From the NCBI GenBank assembly GCA_018287875.1, contig JAGVVL010000022.1, positions 682,001-746,000 on the forward strand: DNA of 64,000 nucleotides, given 5' to 3'. The stretch comes from Nigrospora sphaerica. Its lineage: Eukaryota > Ascomycota > Sordariomycetes > Amphisphaeriales > Apiosporaceae. The translations under genes and the position numbers were made by a program. A model generated the notes under the pieces. That model made no database searches. It was given only the letters and a program-made list of their open reading frames with translations, and was not told the DNA's origin. Positions 1 to 10,018 of the stretch are shown one piece after another. Within the stretch, counting starts at the first letter, position 1, and every line of letters starts with the position of its first letter.

Positions 1-81
1 CGCTTCATCGCCCGACCTAGGTTGCGCAGTTGTGCACGGACCACATCGCGATGCCGCTGAAGGGCCCCCAGCGTTCACCGC

Positions 82-90
82 TTTCGGGTC
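82..90. repeat. Target-site duplication, left copy (9 bp)
   Basis: TTTCGGGTC abuts the left end of the MULE and is repeated exactly at 3113-3121. Confidence 0.92.
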
Positions 91-193
91 GGCTCCCAAT
101 AGGCGCACGGGTACCCGTGCGGATAAAATCGCACGGGACCCGTGCGGATTCTGTTTATAGCTTAGCGTGCCTTGGTTCCGGCCGACATCGCAC
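91..193 (+). repeat. MULE left terminal inverted repeat (103 bp)
   Basis: This is the exact reverse complement of 3010-3112. It contains two nested self-complementary blocks, GCACGGGTACCCGTGC and the near-palindrome GCACGGGACCCGTGC, about 12 bp apart, which are plausible transposase-binding sites. Confidence 0.95.
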
Positions 194-273
194 ACTTTAC
201 GCGCTATAGAACGCGCTGAGACGCGCTCGCGTGTTACTTTTGTCACCATCACCATCCTAAGACTTGTCTTGCA

Positions 274-2137
274 ATGGCAGCTATTACCAATATCCACCAA
301 AAATTCCCCGACGACTGTCTTCCTCCAGAAAGCACCTACGAGTCCCGAGATGCCTTAGTCACAGCTATCAACAAGTGGGCATACACCAGAGGTTACGCCT
401 TCGTTACAAAAAGGTCAACAAAGGAGAAGACTGGCAGGCTCTCGGTCGTGTACGCATGTGATCGGTCATGCCGCGAATACGCCTCCGGAAAGGCCCGCCA
501 GCGAAAAACATCTACGCGCAGTAACAACTGTCCGTTCTCGGTGCTAGCAAAAGAATCACGAGGCGGGGATACATGGACATTGCGACACCGGCCCGATCCG
601 CAGTTTGCCCAGCACAACCACGAGCCGAGTCTACACCCATCCGCCCATCCTAGGCATCGCGCACTTGATACCGAAACAAAGACCCGCCTCTCCAGCCTTT
701 CGAATGCTGGCGTCCCACCTAAGGAGATTCGAACGTACATACGCCAGAACACGGGTTCCATTGCAACGCAGCAAGATATCTACAACCGTATCGCGGACAG
801 CAGGCGCGAGATATGCGAAGGGCAGAGCACGATCAATGCCCTAGCTAATCAGCTTGACCGTGAAGGGTTCTGGAGCCGTTTACAGCTCGATTCGGAGAAC
901 CGCGTTAAGGCTTTACTTTTCGCGCATCCAGAGTCGCTGAACTATCTTCAGGCTTATCCGGATGTTTTGATTCTCGACTGTACCTACAAAACGAACAAGT
1001 ACGGAATGCCGCTCCTAGATATGATCGGGGTAGACGCTTCTCAACGGTCCTTCTGCATCGCATTTGCATTTCTTAGTGGAGAGAGCGAGGAGATTTCATT
1101 TGGGCTTTAGAGCGTCTACGGTCACTCTACGAAATCAGCAAATCCCGCCCACCTTCAGTCATTCTTACCGATCGATGTCTTGCTTGCATTAACGCGATTA
1201 AAGTATGCTTTCCTCTGCTACTTCATTGCTATGCCTTTGGCATGCGAACAAAGCCGTCCTTCGTTACTGTCAGCCATCATTTGCTACCCAGCCACAACTC
1301 CGAGACTCCGAAGCCGACAGATCTGCAAGCCTTAAAGAGTGGAACAACTTTTACCAGCATTGGCACCAAATCATTCGCTCTCCTACCGAGGAAATATTTA
1401 ACACCCGTGTGTCTATATTTGAACAGCGCTATATTACGACACATATTCGGGACGTGGCCTACGTTAAGGAGACATGGCTCGACTTATATAAGGAAAAGCT
1501 TGTGAAGGCCTGGGTTGACAGCTACCCTCATTTCGGCAATGTTGTCACTTCGCGCGTCGAAGGCATTCATGCTCTTCTTAAAAGCCATTTAAAAAAATCA
1601 ACACTTGATTTGTTTGAGGCTTGGAGGGCTATCAAGCACGCGTTGATGAACCAACTTGGAGAACTAAGGTCCAACCAGGCAAAGCAGCAGATTCGGTCCC
1701 CGATTGAACTGTCCGGTCCACTCTATAGTGTGGTACGGGGCTGGGTATCACACGAGGCTCTTCGAAAGGTTGAAGAGCAGCGGAAGCTCCTCCCGATAAG
1801 CGGTCCGCTACCACGCTGCACAGGCGCATTCTCTCGGTCGCAAGGCCTGCCATGCGTTCACACACTTGAGGCTTTGTTATCCGAAGGTAAAGCTCTCTAT
1901 CTCGGGGACTTCCATTCTCATTGGCACCTAGTCCGAAGTGGTGCCAAACCTTTCCTTCAAGAGCCTCGCCAGCGTATCGACTTAACAGCTGCCAAGTCCT
2001 CTTTACCACGGTCAAGCAATCGACGGGAGCCCAGCGGCTTTGAGGCCGTTGAAACCGCAACTAAACGAAATGGTCCAGCAATATGTACCAGATGCAACCG
2101 TCTAGGCCATTCGAGGGTGTCTCAATCATGCCCCTAA
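274..2137 (+). pseudogene. MULE transposase, frameshifted
   Basis: A MULE/FAR1-type DDE transposase that would move the enclosing element. The first piece (274-1110) has an N-terminal Cys/His DNA-binding domain ending in QHNHE and the first catalytic Asp in LDCTYKTN. The frame is lost near 1100, where WALERLRSLYE continues in another frame, and again near 1205-1212. The intermediate frame carries the second catalytic region (VILTDR), and the last piece (1205-2137) resumes with LLCLWHANKAVLRYC. A SWIM-like Cys/His motif (CTGAFSRSQGLPCVH) and a zinc knuckle (CTRCNRLGH...C) close the protein. No intron signals explain the shifts, so I call it a pseudogene. Homopolymer sequencing errors at the two sites are an alternative. 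Confidence 0.85.
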
Positions 2138-2912
2138 GGCACGCGGAGCTACAACTTCGTGTAGAGGCGGCGGCATCACAACAGCTGCAAACAGTACCGG
2201 AACCCCTAGCCGACATACCAATGTCTGAAGCTATGTCCGAGTTATTAGCGTCTGGACCTCCACATGAGTCTCCCGCCCCCGACTTCCTGTCCGACTCGCC
2301 GACTCAAGAAGATGCCACGGAATATATCCTAGAAGAGATCGAAGCTCAGCTTTCAGAGGAGGTCGAAGCTCAGCTTTCAGAGGAGATCGAAGCTCAGCTT
2401 TCAAAGGAGATCGAAGCTCGACCTACAGAGGAGGTTAATAACCAGTCTTCGAGACGAGTTAAAGATCAAGCCTCAGGACAAGTCGAAGAACAGCAGCAGG
2501 CTCTAGAGCAGCCTATAAAGTACACCGACCCAAAAGCGATATACCAAAGATATGTCGTAGAAAGAGAGGTCTGGAAGAAGACCCTACCTCCGGGCACTTA
2601 TTCTAATAACCAGATGTACAGGAAGGCAATGGGGTTACCACTACGGTATAGCAAAGCGGAGTACGATTGGTGCTTAGATTATAAGCAAATGACGAGGCGT
2701 TGTTTAACGCCAAAGGGGGACGGGACTGGACAAAGGAGGAAATGATGGCATATCTAGACTGGGAACGATCTGAGACGGAGCGGATCGATGCTCAGGTGGC
2801 AGAAGAGTCGGCAAGCAGCCTACCTAACCGGAGAGGCATGGGAAGCCTTTGGAGAAGGGCAGGACAAGACTGCGAGGAGCAGCAGACTATATACGCAGCA
2901 AGATTCGTATAG
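2083..2912 (+). pseudogene. Second MULE ORF, acidic repeats, frameshifted
   Basis: An acidic, Glu/Gln-rich reading frame follows and overlaps the end of the transposase. It carries about four 8-residue repeats of the form EIEAQLSE, then a more ordered C-terminal part (KYTDPKAIYQRYVVEREVWK). Near 2700 the frame changes: FNAKGGRDWTKEEMMAYLDW continues in the next frame to about 2910. It may be a C-terminal extension of the transposase or a separate accessory protein. I do not recognise a domain. Confidence 0.5.
2335..2435 (+). repeat. 24-bp coding minisatellite, about 4 units
   Basis: Tandem units of GAGATCGAAGCTCAGCTTTC plus four bases encode EIEAQLSE. Later units are more diverged. Confidence 0.8.
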
Positions 2913-3009
2913 CGGAAAGTAATTGAAGAGGTACAGGATAACGACGAGCTGGTTGCGGTATCCTAGACGAAAGCTGGGCTGTGCTAATTACCATACTACA
3001 TAGGGAGAG

Positions 3010-3112
3010 GTGCGATGTCGGCCGGAACCAAGGCACGCTAAGCTATAAACAGAATCCGCACGGGTCCCGTGCGATTTTATCCGCACGGGTACCCGTGCGC
3101 CTATTGGGAGCC
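3010..3112 (-). repeat. MULE right terminal inverted repeat (103 bp)
   Basis: No mismatch to the left terminal repeat was found when the two were compared base by base. The outermost bases are GGCTCCCAAT read inward from either end. Confidence 0.95.
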
Positions 3113-3121
3113 TTTCGGGTC
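3113..3121. repeat. Target-site duplication, right copy (9 bp)
   Basis: Exact partner of 82-90, directly after the right terminal repeat. Confidence 0.92.
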
Positions 3122-3591
3122 AGGATAGGCCAGGACCAGCACCGGAGGGATGCGCTCGACGACGCCTGCCGTCCAAGCTGTCACTGGCCCTTACTACTTG
3201 CACCCGCTGGTTTATGTTGACGGGATGATGACCTTGCGCCCGAGCCGGCTGTGCCGTATTATCCACCGTATCTCTCGAATCGATGCTAAAACAGCGAACT
3301 CATTAAATAGCAGTGGCTGGTTCAAACTGACCACAGCTATGGCGTGTTGCGGGCAAGCCGGAAAATAGCATCGGAAAAGAGGGGGCGCTGGCCTCGGGCC
3401 TTCGGTCGCTAAGAGCGAGTACAGAGTCAAGAACTAGAACGGACAGGGCTATACGTACCCTTCCAAGCGAAGCAACCATGAGAGCGGCCAAGGGCGTGGG
3501 CTACGGCGAGCACTGTTCGAGAGACGGCACAGCACATAATAATGAGGCACAGGAACGAGGAAACCTGGGCAATGGCCAGCTATATAAAAGG

Positions 3592-3930
3592 CTACGCGGG
3601 CCTCGTTAATCCTTTGTAGTAGTCCCCATAATCTGCTCGCCCTCGCCCGCGCATCTCGCTCGCAACGTACTCCTCGAGATGCTCCTTGAGCCGCCCGAGG
3701 TAGTCAAGAACGCCATCCATCTCGCCGTCAATCTGGGCCGCGACGGTCGCGACCAAGATGTCCATCTCGGCGTTCACCCTGGCCGCGACTGTCTCTACTA
3801 AGACATCGCTCTCGACGAGCTGGCTCCGGATCGTTTCTGTCACCTCGTGGACGAGGCGGCACTGCGCGCCTCGTTTTCGGCGGCGAGCGCTTGTCGCATG
3901 CATCGGCCCGCGTTCGTGCCACGGCACCAT
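3592..3930 (-). pseudogene. Possible coiled-coil protein fragment
   Basis: The C-terminal 80 residues look protein-like: an amphipathic Glu/Val/Ala-rich segment (TETIRSQLVESDVLVETVAA and on) ending in YGDYYKGLTRPA and a stop. Upstream the plausible coding frame switches, because RCMRQALAAENEARS lies in a different minus-strand frame between about 3840 and 3900. That indicates a frameshift and gene decay. I do not recognise the family. Confidence 0.35.
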
Positions 3931-4439
3931 CTTAGGATGTGTTTACTGCATTGGTACACGGCTGCTTCACGCGGAGGTCGAAAGCCTGGGCCGGAGCTGT
4001 GCATCCGTCTGTTCGTGGGCGCGGCGCGACCCATCCCTCTTGTCGATGGCCTTTCTCGGTGAGAGGAGATTACCCTCGTGGCAGACGTGGCCAGCGCACG
4101 CGCACCAACAGCCCAGTGAATGTCGCCCGTCTTTCTTTGCACCAGAGAGTGGGGGCCACAAAGACCAAAGCTTGAGGCAATGAGATGAGAGGCGACGTCT
4201 CGCCGACTTGGAACGGCTTCGGCTGGCCATCGTAGAAGGGGCGTGTCGTGGGCCGAAGCGTTGCGCTGTACGTTAGTATCACGTAATAGCACGTACGCCC
4301 CAAATTCGGCGCGCCTGCTCGTCCTCTGTATCCCCGCTCCGAGAGCCACCTCAGGGCGAAGACGCTGTCCCCAGGCACACTAAGCACTCAGCCCAGGCAC
4401 GCGGAGCCAGCCTCACGCACTACGCGAGAGGATGTGCGT

Positions 4440-4680
4440 GCCCTACCAGGCGGGGAGGAAGGCTCAGCTGCAAGAGCAGAGGAATGCTGGTATTCCGGAT
4501 ATGGTGCTCGTTTGGCTGCAGTTACGGGCTCTTCGGCAGGCTAACATGCTTTACGGGCCGAAATAGCCAATTATAGCACGCCGGTATCTAGCCCGTTTCG
4601 ACTCAGCATGGAAGATGATCGACAGCCACAGGATGGGTCGCGGCTACTAACTGTTCTGAGTCACGTTGGTCGTTCTTTGC
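4440..4680 (+). repeat. Diverged dispersed repeat A, copy 1
   Basis: Aligns by eye with 7040-7282 in the same orientation through blocks such as GGGAGGAAGG, CTCCGGAT/TTCCGGAT and TAGCACGCCGGTAT/TAGCACACCGGTAT. Several differences are T or A here where copy 2 has C or G, as expected of C-to-T decay. Confidence 0.65.
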
Positions 4681-5561
4681 ACGTTGCCTTCTGGACCACC
4701 CTTTGTCACGAGCTAGCCGGTCATTGTTTCAGTCTATTCATGTTGCTGGCTTTCCCTGCTTGGCCAATGGTAAAGCGTATAACGATTCAGGCTGGAAAGA
4801 AAACCAATAGCACCTTGGCCAAAAGACCGACCCAACTCCTCGGAACAAAGATTGTGAATGGATTAGCTCAAATACCTGCCATGGTCATCTGCTCACAGAG
4901 GTGGGTTACCACGTATTGCATGGTGGAGTTGCGCTAGCTGCAAGGGAGCACAAGTTCCTTCCAAAGGTCACTCATTAGCAGGCCGCTGCAGTCAGGCCAT
5001 AACAGCTGTGCTGTGCACAGCGTCCCTAGCCTCAGCCCTTTCCATCGTACGACTTTATCAAGAAGACTTGCCCTTATACCCATCCGTATGCCCGCATCTG
5101 TAGAGTAGTTGAGCATATGCGCAGGTACAATCTATCTTCTATATCGACAAAGATATTTTCTCAGCATGATGGCCGTTTGGCTCACGCGCAGGACTGAACA
5201 GGCAGGGAAAAGGTTGACTGTTGCGTTGGTGACGGTGCCGTCTGGTGCGACACGATTATCTCGGCTGTTTGTTTGCTATTGTGTGCGTACCTGGAAAGGT
5301 TGTTTGTTGTCCGAAGCGAACTACTTGTATCCTGCCAACGATATTTGAGGCATGGTGATGCGAGGTTCCACGCGGCTGTATGTACCCAGCTGGACCGACT
5401 AACTGCATGGTCTTCATTTACACATAGCGTTCACCTCAGGTTTGACGTTGTACGAAGCTCCGATGTGTACTTATATCAGGTGGAAGACTCTAATGTAGCA
5501 ACGGAATAGGATTCGATTCGTATTTCGTCCCCATTTCATAACTATGTTACACTGGATAGGC

Positions 5562-6241
5562 ATGGCTACAGCGCTTCGAGAGTTAATGCCCAAACCCCTT
5601 CACAGCCCACCACAGGTGGCGCGGTCGGAGCAGACTCGAGTCAAGCGAGCGACGGTTCAGCTAGCATGCACGCGGTGTCGCAGCCAAAAAGCAAAGGTAG
5701 TTCAAGCCTATTGTGCGCCTATATAACCGTGGGTTAACTTGATCTGCAGTGCAACGGCCAACGGCCAGCCTGTCAAACATGCATCAAGCGCAACACCTTA
5801 TGTACCTATGATGCCACGGGCCACCAGAAGCTTCGGAAGGAGATTCAAGAGCGCCGGGCCGACAACCAAGAGCTTCGGGCTGAGAACGAAAACCTCCGGG
5901 TGGAAAACCAGATGCTGCATTCCCAGCTAGAGAGCAGCAAGCATCAGCTCGCCCAACTCTGCGAGATGTTGAAGACCATGAGGGCTTCGGCACAGGAATG
6001 CATCGCCTGGAGCCCTTGCGCGGTTAGTTGGCCCCAGCGACTGCAAATGCCCCACCAAGCCCAGCTGCAGGGCAACCTGTTGGTTACCTGCCACACCTGT
6101 CACTCACTGGAAGCTTCTCGGAACAGGGCCCAACAGGGTCTCCTCCCAACGGCTCGCGATTACTTGGATCCAACAACACCAGATCCCCTATATGAAGCAT
6201 TCTTGGTGCAAAGCCCTGGCCAACCTAATCTACTTTTCTGA
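5562..6241 (+). CDS. Zn2Cys6 transcription factor, short (2 exons)
   Basis: Exons 5562-5696 and 5750-6241, with a 53-nt intron (GTAGTT...GGTTAAC...CTGCAG), give 208 residues. Splicing restores a canonical Gal4-type zinc cluster, C-X2-C-X6-C-X6-C-X2-C-X6-C, starting ACTRCRSQKAK and continuing CNGQRPACQTC. A Leu/Glu heptad-like coiled coil (LRAENENLRVENQML) follows and would mediate dimerisation. The intron interrupts the cluster just before the third Cys. Family members are usually 500-900 residues long with a fungal regulatory domain, which is missing here. The gene is therefore truncated, or codes for a DNA-binding and dimerisation fragment only. I chose ATG 5562 for its context; ATG 5544 is also in frame. 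Confidence 0.75.
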
Positions 6242-8377
6242 TTACGCCAGTGAATCGCTAACGGGAGGTTGGCGTCGCTGAATATCGCGGCATGGGATGC
6301 ATATGATGGTTTCCTGTCTGGTGTAGCATGGACCGAGAGCTTGAAGTCATGGAAGGGAAGCGAAGGGCTACTGTGGTAGTACTTTCTCTTTCACAACTAC
6401 ACCAAAGCAGCTGTGTGCCGTGCACTGAACATGGCGTGTTGTTCAAGGAGTTAGTTACCAAAATCCAACACACTTCTGATCCCGGGATACCTCTGCAGAC
6501 CGGTTGGCTGGTTCGCACCGCTCACGGGCGAAACCACAGGCGAATACACGATTGAGAAGCTGCATAGGGCCTGTTTGAAAGACTTGTGCGGTTCTTGGAA
6601 TCAGTTCCACTGTGCAGAGTGAGCAGCCCTGTGCCCATGGGTATGGGATCGGCAAAGCTGGCGGAGCCCCGAAGTGCGCATGGTCGTCTAACGGCGCGCC
6701 CAACTGGGTCCAAACTCCAGCAGTCAGCCAGTATCCACCCCGGCGTACAATGGTGCGGGCCTGGCTGATAACCTTCGTCAGGTCACACCCCGAAGCGGCG
6801 GGCATTCCAGGTAGGACGGCGATTCTACATAACCACCACAGCACCCAGGGACAGCATCGTGTCATTCGATGCAAGTGTTCATAGCCCCATACGGAAGCAC
6901 TCGACGCATCCGGCGATCCTCTCCGTAGGGGCTGCCACGGTGGGTGCTCACTGCTAACAGCCCTGGCGCTTAGCGTCCGAAACGAGAGCACGAGTCGTGG
7001 AGCATGGGCCGCGTTGCGGGTGTGCTTGACCTTCGACATACCCCACCAGACCGGGAGGAAGGCGTAGCGGCAAGGGCATAGGAACGCTGGCGCTCCGGAT
7101 AGTGTGCTCATTTCCCCGGGGGGGAGTGTGGGCCCTTCGGCAAGCTCCTAGTCTGGACGAGCAGGCGAAGGAGCCCATAGCACACCGGTATTTGCCCGTT
7201 ACGATCCGACGTGGAGGAGGGCGGGCAGTCAAGTATGGGTCGTTGCTACCAACCGTTGCGCCCCATGGGCGTTCGTTCCGAATTATCTCTTGGAGCTCCG
7301 AACGTGCCCGTGCTGAGCTAGCCGACTTTGGCTTCAGCCCATCCGTGCGGCCAACTTCCTCCGTGATGGCGTTAAGCGGAGGGCGGTTTGTTGGTCGGAC
7401 GAAGGACCAATGAGAGAAGGGAGCGCGTCCCGACAATTTGGCTCACCAACCAAAGGACAAGGAATAAAACAGGGCACAAAACTGGCTTTCCAGGAAACGG
7501 CAAGGCTGGCTGGCTCTCGTGGGCTATGGAGTCGCGCTAGACTCCACATCAATTTCGCCCGAAAGCAATTAAGCGGTGGAGTGGGCGGGTCTTGCCAGCA
7601 AGGATTCTTATCGCCAGGAGGGAACGAACCACGACCGAATCAACAGTCGCCTGCAGTGCGCGGTTGGGACTACATCGTGGTTGCGGCCAAGCGGCCGGCT
7701 GTTCTAGCCGCCTCCCGCGGATTTCCACTGGCTAGCTAGCCTAAGAGCGGGCGCGGCCATGCAACCGTTGGAGGAGCGAAGGCAGCAGCCCCGCCATCGA
7801 AGGGCCTGGCCATGGCAGTCGGCTCTTCCTCTCCGACGCGTGGCACCGAACGATGGTGCCAAAGGACCAATGTGGCAGCAAGGACAGTGCGGTGTAAGGG
7901 AAACGAGGTTCGCCAGTTTCAAGAGTCGCAAGACCACCAAGCAAGACAGGCACGATGCATCGGCAGGTCACTCCCTGCCTGCAAGACACTTGGTTGGATT
8001 AAGACAAACGATTAAGCAGGGCTAGACGGAGCCGTGCGGCTTGGATTGCGGAATGACTTTGATTACAAACATGACATTATAATAATCACTTAATCCATCA
8101 ACCTCTCGTAGAATGCCTCAATATGCTCATTTGACGTTGCAGCTGCCAGCTGCGCGTAACCAAAGCCACATCAGTGTGGTGGCCACAGAAGCGCCCGGTA
8201 TCGGAATAACGGCTGACCGATCCGGAGCGGAAACGATAAGGAAGAGGGGTTGAGGACAAAATCTACCTTTTTTTCTTGCCGTTGCTTCTCACAATATCGG
8301 TATCGTGGCCTGCCTTTGGATGCTCTTTTTCAGCCCGAATGACTGAAATCTGTTCCAATGATTTGAAGTACACCATA
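6242..8377. other. No recognisable gene
   Basis: Apart from repeat A copy 2 (7040-7282), I see only short mutually antisense open frames of G+C-rich composition and no convincing protein similarity. Confidence 0.5.
7040..7282 (+). repeat. Diverged dispersed repeat A, copy 2
   Basis: Partner of 4440-4680. No conserved coding frame is shared between the copies. Confidence 0.65.
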
Positions 8378-9758
8378 ATGGCAACACCACTCCAAGTTCT
8401 CGATCCCGACGGGGACATACTCATTATCGCAAGGTCACCACCAAGACCATTCGCAGTCCTGGAGGATCTGAATTGCGCTACTGAAAAGCTGGAGGGGGCA
8501 CCCGGCTCGCCTCAGCCAAACGAAGAGAATGGGCTAGCTTGTAAGATACTATGATGGTATAAAGCATATGCTGTGGACGCATCTATACTAACAGTGATTG
8601 AAGCCCTTGAAGATGCCAACACTTTCGTGGATTCAGCAAGTATGGCGGACGCACCATGGCCCGAACTGCGCCTGAAAGCCTCTTTGAAACACGTCACGGC
8701 AGCTTCACCGTATGCGAAACGAATCCTGAAACGAGTCGCGGACAGTAGCAGCGCATGCTATACCGACGGTCTTCTGCATTGGGAGCCTGAAGTTGTGGAC
8801 CTGCAAGCCTACCAAACTGTGATGGAGATCATCCATGGCCGAACTAGGTGTGTCCCTCGCTCGGTAGATCTGGAGATGTTGGCGAAAATCTCGGTTATCG
8901 TCGAAGAGTTGGAGTGCTACGAACCGGTCGAGGTGTTTTCCGACATGTGGATCCGCCAACTCCAAACCTCAATCCCAGGTCACTACTGCAGAGACCTAGT
9001 TCTTTGGATTCTCGTAGCCTTTGTGTTCCACGAAGTCGCAGTCTTTCAGTCAGTCACCTGCATCGCTATATTGCAATGCGAAGGCCCAATCATCATCCAG
9101 GACCTCCCCATTCGAACAAAAATCACTGGTATGTGTCGTATACTTGAGCGAAATTCATATGCTAATGATCACCGAAGACATGATTGATATGCGACGTCAG
9201 ACCCTCCTGGAAGACACTATTGCGTTGCTGCATGATCAACTCGGCAAGTTCCGTGAGGGAACAACGTGTACTTTCGAGTGTAACTCAATGCTGCTGGGAG
9301 CGTTAACAAAGCAAATGGATTGCCACAGTTTGCTCCAGCCACGACCTTCGAAGCCTTTTGATGGGTGGAGTTTTTTGGGGGTCTCCAAAATCATCAACAA
9401 CTTCCAATCTCCCAGCTGGTGTAAGTTGCCGGCCGAGTACCATGATTCCGGCGAAGAGAATATCCTTGATCATTCGCAACATGGGGATAGGTGGTCCGAT
9501 GAGACGTTTCTGCATGAAAAACCCAAAGCTTCGAAGAAGAGACGCAGAAAGAAGAAACTATACGACGACCGGGGCATGGCAAAGGTGGACAATTCGTTTC
9601 TCGAGGCTGACATATGTCGATGCAGCTTGCATGCGCATCTAACGCCAACAGTTAGCGTGTTCGAAGCGACTGTTGAAGGATTGCATCTAGAGAGGGATCT
9701 GGGTTACCTTACAAATGGATCATCGGATGTTCGCGTGGTCGGGATAAAGCAATTCTAA
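8378..9758 (+). CDS. BTB/POZ-domain protein (3 exons)
   Basis: Exons 8378-8540, 8595-9128 and 9178-9758 (introns 54 and 49 nt, the latter with branch-like GCTAATGATC) give 425 residues. The N-terminus (VLDPDGDILI) and the segment LRLKASLKHVTAASPYAKRI correspond to the start of a fungal BTB fold, a protein-protein interaction domain. The hallmark tracts VDLEMLAKISVIVE, ECYEPVEVFSDMWI, YCRDLVLWILVAFVF and ECNSMLLGALTKQM match a large uncharacterised fungal BTB family. The C-terminus has a basic patch (KASKKRRRKKK) that could be a nuclear localisation signal. The frame is intact. The molecular role is unknown. Confidence 0.85.
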
Positions 9759-10018
9759 ATCACATTGGGGGAAAGGGTGTCACAAGTGTTTAATTCGAAG
9801 TACGATAAAGCAAGATTGTTTATCGGGGCGAGTGTGTCGGGGTGAGCGACCCCTAGCTTTTCGATACACGATTCCATAATCCGCACCTCTAGTACCTCTG
9901 CTTCTTGGTGCTTCTGGGCACGGTGGTATGTCGACATCACGTTGCCGCGAGACAGGCGGTTGTCAAAGTGCTCGTCTCCCAGAATTCGCCCCATCGCTTT
10001 CCTGCCTGGTGTAGCCAC
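9755..10018 (-). pseudogene. TPR (kinesin-light-chain type) fragment
   Basis: The translation contains EAEVLEVRIMESCIEKLGVA followed by HPDTLAPINNLALSYFE, one and a half copies of the 42-residue TPR found at the C-terminus of fungal STAND receptors. Nothing recognisable precedes it on this strand and the frame ends soon after. It is best read as the leftover end of a receptor gene related in type to the intact one at 20.1-23.1 kb. Confidence 0.6.

Larger units (their letters stand above)
91..3112 (+). mobile_element. MULE-type DNA transposon with complete termini
   Basis: The element is bounded by perfect 103-bp terminal inverted repeats and by a 9-bp direct repeat (TTTCGGGTC) immediately outside each end. 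Nine-base target duplications and long inverted repeats are the hallmark of Mutator-like elements, and the interior encodes a MULE transposase relic plus a second ORF. Identical ends and an intact duplication suggest a recent insertion, or one moved in trans, although the transposase frame is disrupted. The flanks contain no recognisable gene. Confidence 0.93.
3122..5561. other. Gene-poor stretch with relics
   Basis: No intact gene is recognisable. It holds a possible coiled-coil gene fragment on the minus strand (3592-3930) and the first copy of a diverged dispersed repeat (4440-4680). Other open frames are short and antisense to one another. Confidence 0.6.
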
